Assembly: GCA_022838965.1 (NCBI GenBank)
Contig: JALHDK010000086.1
Location: 459 to 9,885, forward strand
DNA from: Actinomycetales bacterium
GTDB lineage: Bacteria > Actinomycetota > Actinomycetes > Actinomycetales > Actinomycetaceae
Direction: 5' to 3'
DNA length: 9,427 nucleotides
Shown here: positions 5,685-9,427 of the stretch, in pieces
Layout of the letters: every line of letters begins with the position of its first letter
How positions within the stretch are numbered: the stretch's first letter is position 1
The notes under the pieces: model-generated
What the model was told of the DNA's origin: nothing
Databases searched by the model: none
What the model saw: only the letters and a program-made list of their open reading frames with translations
Translations under genes and position numbers: made by a program

Positions 5685-6521
5685 ATGGACTGGCTGCACG
5701 CCGTCATCCTGGGCGTCGTGGAGGGCGTCACCGAGTTCCTCCCGATCTCCAGCACCGGACATCTCACCATCGTCGAGAAGCTGCTGGGGTATCAGGTCGA
5801 CGCCCCGGAGATCACGGCGTTCACGGCGGTGATCCAGATCGGTGCGATCCTGGCGGCCGTCATCTACTTCTGGAAGGACATCGTCCGTCTGGCCTCGGGG
5901 TGGGCCCGTGGGGTGGCGGACGCGTCGCGCCGCGACGATCCCGACTACCGCATGGGCTGGAACGTCATCATCGGTTCGCTGCCGATCGCTGTCGTCGGGC
6001 TCGCCCTGCGGGATGTCATCGAGGGACCGTTCCGCAGCCTCTGGGTGGTGGTCGCGGGTCTCATCGGATGGAGCGCGGTTCTCTGGATCGCCGACCGGAA
6101 GGGGACTCTGGAACGCGGCGAGGGCACGGTCACGTGGCGGGATGCCCTGGTCATCGGGTCGGTCCAGTGCTTCGCGCTCATCCCCGGCGTCTCCCGTTCG
6201 GGTGCCACGATCTCCGCCGCCCTGCTCCGCGGCATCGACCGGGTCACGGCCACCCGGCTGAGCTTCTTCTTCGGGATCCCGGCGCTGGCGGCCGCGGGGA
6301 CGTTGCAGGCCGCAACCCAGGCGGGCCAGATCTCGTCGACCGTCGGGTGGACGCCGGTGATGATCGGCACGGTGGTTTCCTTCGTCGTCGGGTACGCCTC
6401 GATTGCCTGGCTGCTGCGCTTCGTGGCGTCCAACAAGTTCACCGCCTTCGTGGTGTACCGCGTGGCCGTGGGGCTCCTGATCGCGGGGCTGCTGCTGGCC
6501 GGGGTGGTCGAGGCGGTGTAG
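5685..6521 (+). CDS. uppP: Undecaprenyl-diphosphatase UppP (BacA)
   Basis: A 278-residue polytopic membrane enzyme that dephosphorylates undecaprenyl pyrophosphate on the outer face of the membrane, recycling the lipid carrier for peptidoglycan and other wall polymers; overexpression of family members gives bacitracin resistance. The first conserved motif, EGVTEFLPISSTGHL (13-27), carries the (E/Q)x3E glutamates (E13, E17), Ser22-Ser23 and His26. The second, PGVSRSGAT (167-175), carries the catalytic Arg171. FFFGIPALAAAG (194-205) and a terminal hydrophobic helix complete the family pattern. Length and helix number are typical. The start at 5685 follows GCGAGG closely. It converges on dinB, 21 nt away, and no functional link to its neighbours is evident. 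Confidence 0.97.
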   Translation: MDWLHAVILGVVEGVTEFLPISSTGHLTIVEKLLGYQVDAPEITAFTAVIQIGAILAAVIYFWKDIVRLASGWARGVADASRRDDPDYRMGWNVIIGSLPIAVVGLALRDVIEGPFRSLWVVVAGLIGWSAVLWIADRKGTLERGEGTVTWRDALVIGSVQCFALIPGVSRSGATISAALLRGIDRVTATRLSFFFGIPALAAAGTLQAATQAGQISSTVGWTPVMIGTVVSFVVGYASIAWLLRFVASNKFTAFVVYRVAVGLLIAGLLLAGVVEAV

Positions 6522-6534
6522 CCTCCGGCGAGGC
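6510..6534. terminator. Weak candidate terminator between uppP and dinB
   Basis: GCCTC (6521-6525) can pair with GAGGC downstream (6530-6534, loop CGGC) or with GAGGC upstream (6510-6514, loop GGTGTA). These are mutually exclusive 5-bp stems overlapping the uppP stop codon. Only 21 nt separate the convergent stop codons, so any terminator must be here or inside the genes. The stems are short and lack a T-run. Confidence 0.3.
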
Positions 6535-6542
6535 GGGCCGTC

Positions 6543-7814
6543 TCACTCGCTCTCGACGGCTTCCAGGTCGTGTTCGGCGAGTTCCCGGAACGCGTCGGGC
6601 GCCCCACCCGCACGGCGGAGCATCGCCGGCAGGTACCCGACGGCGTCGCGCCCGAAACGCGCCCGCGCCGCGTCCATGGAGGCGTCCAGGGCGAGTCGGG
6701 CGGCGCCGGTGGGGGAGCCGGGCCGGAGCGGATCCTCCGGTTCCAGGGGGAGCTCAAGCTGGATGAGCTGCTGGGGCGTCAGGTTCGACACCGAGATCGC
6801 GAGCAGGCTGATCTCGGCGCCGCCGTGCTCCGTGATGGCCTGCCAGGCGAGCCGTTCGGCCACCTCGGTGAGCGTGAGCGTGGTCGCGATCGGAGCGGCC
6901 AGGGTGTGTGACCGGGTCACCGCCCGCATGTCCGCGAACCGAACCCGCACCGTGACGGTCCGGCCAGCCCTCCCCTTCGCGCGAAGGCGCGTCGCGATAC
7001 GCTCAGCCAGGTGTCCGAGGACCGACCGCACCAGGTCGGGGGTGGGACGTCGTCGGCCGAGGGCCGACTGGGCGCCGACCGAGCGCGACCGGGACGACGA
7101 CGCCACCCGCCGCGGGTCGTCGTTCAGGGCGAGAGCCGTGAGCTTTTCGCCGACGGCACGTCCGAGGATCCGCTGCAGCGCGGCCCCCGGAGTGCGGGCG
7201 AGATCGCCAATGGTGTGGATGCCGAGATTCGCGAGCCGAGCCTCGGCAACCGGCCCGACGCCCCACATCAGACGCACGGGGAGCGGGTCGAGGAAGGCGC
7301 GCTCGTCGTCCGGCTCCACGACAACCAGGCCGTCCGGCTTGGCAACCTGGGAGGCCACCTTCGCCAGGTGCTTGGTCCGGGCCGCCCCCACCGAGATGGG
7401 GAGGCCGACCTCGCGGCGGACACGGGCCCGGAGACTGGCGCCGATGACGCCGGGCGGGCCGAACAGGTGGACCGCGCCGGCGACGTCGAGGAAGGCCTCG
7501 TCGATCGAGATCCGCTGGATGGCGGGGGTGAAGTCACCGAGGATGTCCATGACATGGTCGGAGATCCGCTGGTACTGGTCGAAGTGGCCGCGGACGAAGA
7601 CCAGGTCAGGGCAGAGCCGGGCGGCACGCCATCCAGGCATCCCTCCCTGCACGCCGTACCTCTTGGCCTCATAGGACGCGGCCAGAACCACCCCGCCGTG
7701 CGCGCTGCCTCCGACCGCCAGCGGCCGGCCCATCAGCTCTGGGTGCAGCAGTTGCTCGACCGAGGCGTAGAACGCATCGAGATCGGCGTGCAGAATGGTG
7801 GGCCCGCCGGACAC
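6543..7814 (-). CDS. dinB: DNA polymerase IV (Y-family translesion polymerase)
   Basis: A 423-residue error-prone polymerase that copies past damaged bases. Palm/finger motifs: HADLDAFYASVE (9-20) with metal ligand D11 and Tyr16 at the steric-gate position; ASYEAKRYGVQGGMP (46-60); and SIDEAFLDV (103-111) with catalytic D105 and E106. Then GLPISVGAARTKHLAKVAS (137-155), a thumb helix-hairpin-helix with WGVGPVAEARLANLGI (184-199), the little-finger domain (about 245-345), and QLELPL (352-357), a likely sliding-clamp-binding motif. A further tail of about 65 residues makes it longer than E. coli Pol IV (351 residues), as is common in actinobacteria. The GTG start at 7814-7812 is set by the motif spacing and by a -10 box exactly 6 nt upstream. 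A LexA-type site adjoins that box, so SOS induction is likely. It lies 9 nt after the hypothetical gene 7824-8693. Confidence 0.97.
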   Translation of the reverse strand: MSGGPTILHADLDAFYASVEQLLHPELMGRPLAVGGSAHGGVVLAASYEAKRYGVQGGMPGWRAARLCPDLVFVRGHFDQYQRISDHVMDILGDFTPAIQRISIDEAFLDVAGAVHLFGPPGVIGASLRARVRREVGLPISVGAARTKHLAKVASQVAKPDGLVVVEPDDERAFLDPLPVRLMWGVGPVAEARLANLGIHTIGDLARTPGAALQRILGRAVGEKLTALALNDDPRRVASSSRSRSVGAQSALGRRRPTPDLVRSVLGHLAERIATRLRAKGRAGRTVTVRVRFADMRAVTRSHTLAAPIATTLTLTEVAERLAWQAITEHGGAEISLLAISVSNLTPQQLIQLELPLEPEDPLRPGSPTGAARLALDASMDAARARFGRDAVGYLPAMLRRAGGAPDAFRELAEHDLEAVESE

Positions 7815-7820
7815 GACCCC

Positions 7821-7826
7821 AGTCTA
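7821..7826 (-). promoter_or_regulatory. -10 box of a leaderless dinB promoter, overlapping the upstream stop codon
   Basis: On the minus strand TAGACT (7826-7821) is followed by GGGGTC and then the dinB GTG, so the transcript should start at the start codon. The first three bases, TAG, are the stop codon of the upstream gene. A -35 at 17-nt spacing would be TTCCAT (7849-7844), a poor match. Confidence 0.62.
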
Positions 7827-8693
7827 CTGGAACAGGTGTTCGAATGGAACGTCCGGTGAGTCGTATTCGTCATCCCCACGCTGGGAGAGTCTCTCCAGGT
7901 TGTCCGCCACCGTCCCCAGGTCACAGCGCCGCAAGGCCTCGGCCGCGCTGGTCACCAGGGCCCGTTGCCAGGCGAGCGCGTTCTCGAGGGCCGCGAGGCG
8001 CAGGCGCAGCTCAAGAGGCTCGGTGCCGCACCACTCGTGGAGGATGGCCGTCACCGGCCCCGCCGGCTCCTGGGTTCGCAGTTCCCGCGAGCGTGGATCG
8101 ATGAGGAGCCGGCGCTCCCGGGACAAGAGCTCGGTGTGCATTGTCCCGGGGTGGGCGGCGCACGCCGCCTGGGCGATGCGCACGAGGACGTCCGCTCTCA
8201 CCAGCAGCCCGTCCTCCGTGTCCAGCGAATCGCTCTCGGGCACGAGGTCCGCGAGAGGGACCCGGCACTGGCTCGCCACCGCGTCCGGGTCGCGGATGAC
8301 CACGCTCCCGCCCGGCCACTCGGGAAGGTCGATCACCCCGTGGGGCATCACGCGCGCGAGTGCCACCAGTGCCGCCGTGTCCTCCGGGCGCCGGAAGCGG
8401 TGCGAGGCCACCAGCTCGCGGCGCTTCGCATCGAGAGCGTCGATGGCCGCGACCTCCTCCCACGGACCCTTGAGGCGGCGCAGGCCCACCACCTGCCGCT
8501 GGCCCGCCCGTGCACCGTCAAGGTGCTCGATCTCCATCTGGACGGTCCGTGCCGTCCGGCGTTCGCCCACGATGCGGACCCTGCGCGAGGGTCCGTCATC
8601 CTGTGCCCGGTAGATCCACTCCCGTCCCGGGGTCATCACAGCCGCAGCCGTCACCTGTTCCGTGGGCTGTTCCGTCGCGGTCGTTGTGGTCAT
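7824..8693 (-). CDS. Conserved-looking hypothetical protein upstream of dinB
   Basis: A 289-residue soluble protein of unknown function, with no signal peptide or membrane segment. Residues 1-18 are Thr/Ala-rich and probably disordered. Residues about 22-80 (PGREWIYRAQDDGPSRRVRIVG, then MEIEHLDGARAG and RLKGPWEEV) look like a small, strand-rich, SH3-like or Tudor-like domain, which I infer only from the alternating pattern. Residues 220-272 are strongly helical and Leu/Arg/Glu-rich, possibly a coiled coil, and the tail (273-289) is acidic, ending FEHLFQ. ATG 8693-8691 is chosen because GGAGG lies 8 nt upstream. An in-frame ATG at 8708, five codons earlier, would bury that site, and the open frame to 8849 has no start signal. 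Its last codons contain the dinB LexA box and -10. Adjacency to dinB hints at a DNA-related role but proves nothing. Confidence 0.72.
   Translation of the reverse strand: MTTTTATEQPTEQVTAAAVMTPGREWIYRAQDDGPSRRVRIVGERRTARTVQMEIEHLDGARAGQRQVVGLRRLKGPWEEVAAIDALDAKRRELVASHRFRRPEDTAALVALARVMPHGVIDLPEWPGGSVVIRDPDAVASQCRVPLADLVPESDSLDTEDGLLVRADVLVRIAQAACAAHPGTMHTELLSRERRLLIDPRSRELRTQEPAGPVTAILHEWCGTEPLELRLRLAALENALAWQRALVTSAAEALRRCDLGTVADNLERLSQRGDDEYDSPDVPFEHLFQ
7828..7843 (-). promoter_or_regulatory. LexA (SOS) box controlling dinB
   Basis: The minus strand reads TCGAACACCTGTTCCA, matching 11 of the 12 fixed bases of the actinobacterial consensus TCGAAC-N4-GTTCGA. The site ends one base before the dinB -10 box, that is about 14-29 nt upstream of the expected transcription start, where a bound repressor would block RNA polymerase. 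The same bases encode the final FEHLFQ residues of the upstream protein. LexA itself is not in the window. Confidence 0.75.
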
Positions 8694-8701
8694 GACGGGT
8701 A

Positions 8702-8706
8702 CCTCC
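8702..8706 (-). promoter_or_regulatory. Ribosome binding site that fixes the start at 8693
   Basis: The minus strand reads GGAGG (8706-8702), then 8 nt, then ATG at 8693-8691. This favours 8693 over the in-frame ATG at 8708, which overlaps the site. Confidence 0.65.
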
Positions 8707-8817
8707 ATCCCTCGAAGCTGTGGTCCGAGTCTGGAGTGCGTCCGCCGGCTGAGCGCGCCGCACCGCTCGCGGCTGTGGATGGATGAGCGCTGGCGCCGCC
8801 TGTGGACAGCGGCCCGG

Positions 8818-9144
8818 TCAGAGGGGCAGGGCACCCTTCCGCGGGTCACCGAGGGGCACCGGGCTCAGCAGGTACATGTCGGTGGGCGCGGAACGCAGCC
8901 CGGAGCTCAGCTGTCCGAGGCGGGCGATCGCCGGGCCCGCCAGGTGCGCCTCGAGGTCGGCCCGGGTGCTCCATCGCTCGACCATCACCACGGTGTCGCC
9001 GTCCTCGGCCACGTGCGCGGCGTACAGCTCGCATCCCGGCTCCTCGTGGACCAGCGGCGAGACCTCGCGGAAGGCCTCGAGCTGGGCGGGGCCCATGCCC
9101 GGCCTGACATGGATCACGGCGACCACGGTGACGGCTGCGGACAT
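8818..9144 (-). CDS. Antibiotic biosynthesis monooxygenase (ABM) domain protein, YgiN-like
   Basis: A 108-residue single-domain protein with the dimeric ferredoxin-like ABM fold. VTVVAVIHVRPG (5-16) is the first strand, followed by a helix (18-30). The characteristic HEEPGCELYAAH segment (33-44) and the strand-helix VVMVERWSTRADLEAHLAGPA (52-72) then match the family, whose members include YgiN-type quinol monooxygenases and haem-degrading enzymes. The substrate cannot be predicted, and many members are uncharacterised. ATG 9144-9142 is preceded by an AGG at suitable distance. The longer open frame to 9402 crosses the divergent GH13 gene and is rejected. It diverges from the GH13 gene across 42 nt and precedes the hypothetical gene by 124 nt on the same strand. 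Confidence 0.85.
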   Translation of the reverse strand: MSAAVTVVAVIHVRPGMGPAQLEAFREVSPLVHEEPGCELYAAHVAEDGDTVVMVERWSTRADLEAHLAGPAIARLGQLSSGLRSAPTDMYLLSPVPLGDPRKGALPL

Positions 9145-9174
9145 GACGGGCACCTGCCTCTCTTCCCGAACCAT

Positions 9175-9182
9175 TACCGTAG
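9175..9182. promoter_or_regulatory. Overlapping divergent -10 boxes (GH13 and ABM genes)
   Basis: On the plus strand TACCGT (9175-9180) ends 6 nt before the GH13 ATG at 9187, predicting a leaderless transcript. On the minus strand TACGGT (9182-9177) overlaps it almost entirely and would give the ABM gene a leader of about 25 nt with a ribosome binding site. The two promoters could not be occupied at the same time. Confidence 0.5.
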
Positions 9183-9186
9183 CGCC

Positions 9187-9427
9187 ATGATGGTCACTCC
9201 CGGGCGCGAGTGGTGGCGCGACGCCGTGGTGTACCAGGTCTACCCGCGATCCTTCGCCGACTCGGACGGCGACGGCGAGGGCGACCTCCGCGGCGTCGTC
9301 GCGCACCTTGACCACCTCGTCAGCCTCGGGGTGGACGCGCTGTGGCTGAACCCCTTCTACCGCTCCCCGGGCGTCGACGGTGGCTACGACATCGCCGACC
9401 ACTGCGACGTCGACCCGCGCTACGGGA
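9187..9427 (+). CDS. GH13 alpha-glucosidase-type enzyme, N-terminal end only
   Basis: The first 80 residues of a gene that runs off the right edge. WWRDAVVYQVYPRSFADSDG, then GDGEGDLRGVVAHLDHLVSLGVDALWLNPFY and SPGVDGGYDIADHCDVDP, form the start of the GH13 (beta/alpha)8 barrel. The DGxGDLxG loop and the LGVDAxWLxPFYxSPxxDGGYDxxDxxDxDPxxG stretch, which contains conserved region I, are typical of alpha-glucosidases, oligo-1,6-glucosidases and trehalulose-type hydrolases. The enzyme would cleave alpha-linked maltose- or isomaltose-type sugars in the cytosol, since there is no signal peptide. The catalytic Asp/Glu residues lie beyond the window, so specificity is open. The first of two consecutive ATGs (9187, 9190) is chosen because a -10 box ends exactly 6 nt before it. 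Confidence 0.9.
   Translation, partial: MMVTPGREWWRDAVVYQVYPRSFADSDGDGEGDLRGVVAHLDHLVSLGVDALWLNPFYRSPGVDGGYDIADHCDVDPRYG

Noticed and set aside
5473..5832. Plus-strand frame starting MAQLVARLVRNEKVRGSNPL
   Set aside because: This is translation of the tRNA-Ala itself followed by an out-of-frame reading into uppP, and is a common mis-annotation.
5504..6766. 420-codon plus-strand frame over uppP and the end of dinB
   Set aside because: Arg/Gly-rich shadow in another frame of uppP and antisense of dinB; no recognisable domain.
7824..7841. C-terminal FEHLFQ of the hypothetical protein as a sliding-clamp-binding motif
   Set aside because: The conserved Gln of QxxLF is missing, and the codons are explained by the overlapping LexA box.
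7011..7859. Plus-strand open frame of 282 codons opposite dinB
   Set aside because: Antisense of the dinB catalytic domain, Gly/Arg/Asp-rich, with no motif or start signal.
8610..9216. Shared TPGREW peptide in the hypothetical protein (residues 21-26) and the GH13 N-terminus
   Set aside because: Only six residues are shared, the codons differ and the surrounding sequence is unrelated; probably coincidence.
9145..9402. Upstream extension of the ABM gene on the minus strand
   Set aside because: It crosses the GH13 coding region antisense. The ABM domain begins directly after ATG 9144, which has a plausible ribosome site.

Overview
The window is chromosomal DNA from a high-GC Gram-positive bacterium (Actinomycetota, probably Micrococcales), roughly 70% G+C by eye with strong G/C third-position bias. 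This rests on four things: codon bias, a 5-FCL/Glp/GlpR locus that mirrors Rv0992c-moeA1-Rv0996 of Mycobacterium tuberculosis, several apparently leaderless genes, and a LexA site of the Gram-positive/actinobacterial type. I see no transposase, integrase, phage gene or CRISPR array.

Layout. Bases 1-292 (+) are the 3' end of a penicillin-acylase-family gene. It converges, across a 20-bp repeat array that also forms a strong hairpin, on a 5-formyltetrahydrofolate cyclo-ligase gene (367-1041, -). Diverging from that is glp (1105-2298, +), a MoeA/gephyrin-like protein with altered active-site motifs. It is followed by glpR (2371-3477, +), a three-helix membrane protein matching the Glp receptor, and by an acyl-CoA-dehydrogenase-like protein (3486-4631, +) only 8 nt after glpR. 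A converging gene (4665-5336, -) encodes a membrane-anchored SRPBCC-type protein.

Next come tRNA-Ala(CGC) (5467-5542, +) and uppP (5685-6521, +), which recycles undecaprenyl pyrophosphate. The right-hand third is a minus-strand run: an antibiotic-biosynthesis-monooxygenase (ABM) domain protein (8818-9144), an unrecognised 289-residue protein (7824-8693) and DNA polymerase IV, dinB (6543-7814). The window ends in the start of a GH13 alpha-glucosidase-type gene (9187-9427, +), divergent from the ABM gene.

How the parts fit. The most interesting block is glp-glpR plus the coupled ACAD-like gene. In Corynebacterium glutamicum, Glp links FtsZ to the membrane protein GlpR and takes part in division and polar growth, so here Glp is more likely a cell-division scaffold than (or as well as) a molybdenum-cofactor enzyme. 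The galU and rimJ genes that flank moeA1/glp in mycobacteria and corynebacteria are missing here. A second strong signal is in the DNA: four genes (glp, glpR, dinB, GH13) carry a TANNNT -10 hexamer exactly 6 nt before the start codon, the hallmark of leaderless transcription. For dinB this -10 box includes the stop codon of the upstream gene. A near-perfect LexA/SOS box abuts it inside that gene's last codons, so dinB appears to be SOS-regulated from within its neighbour.
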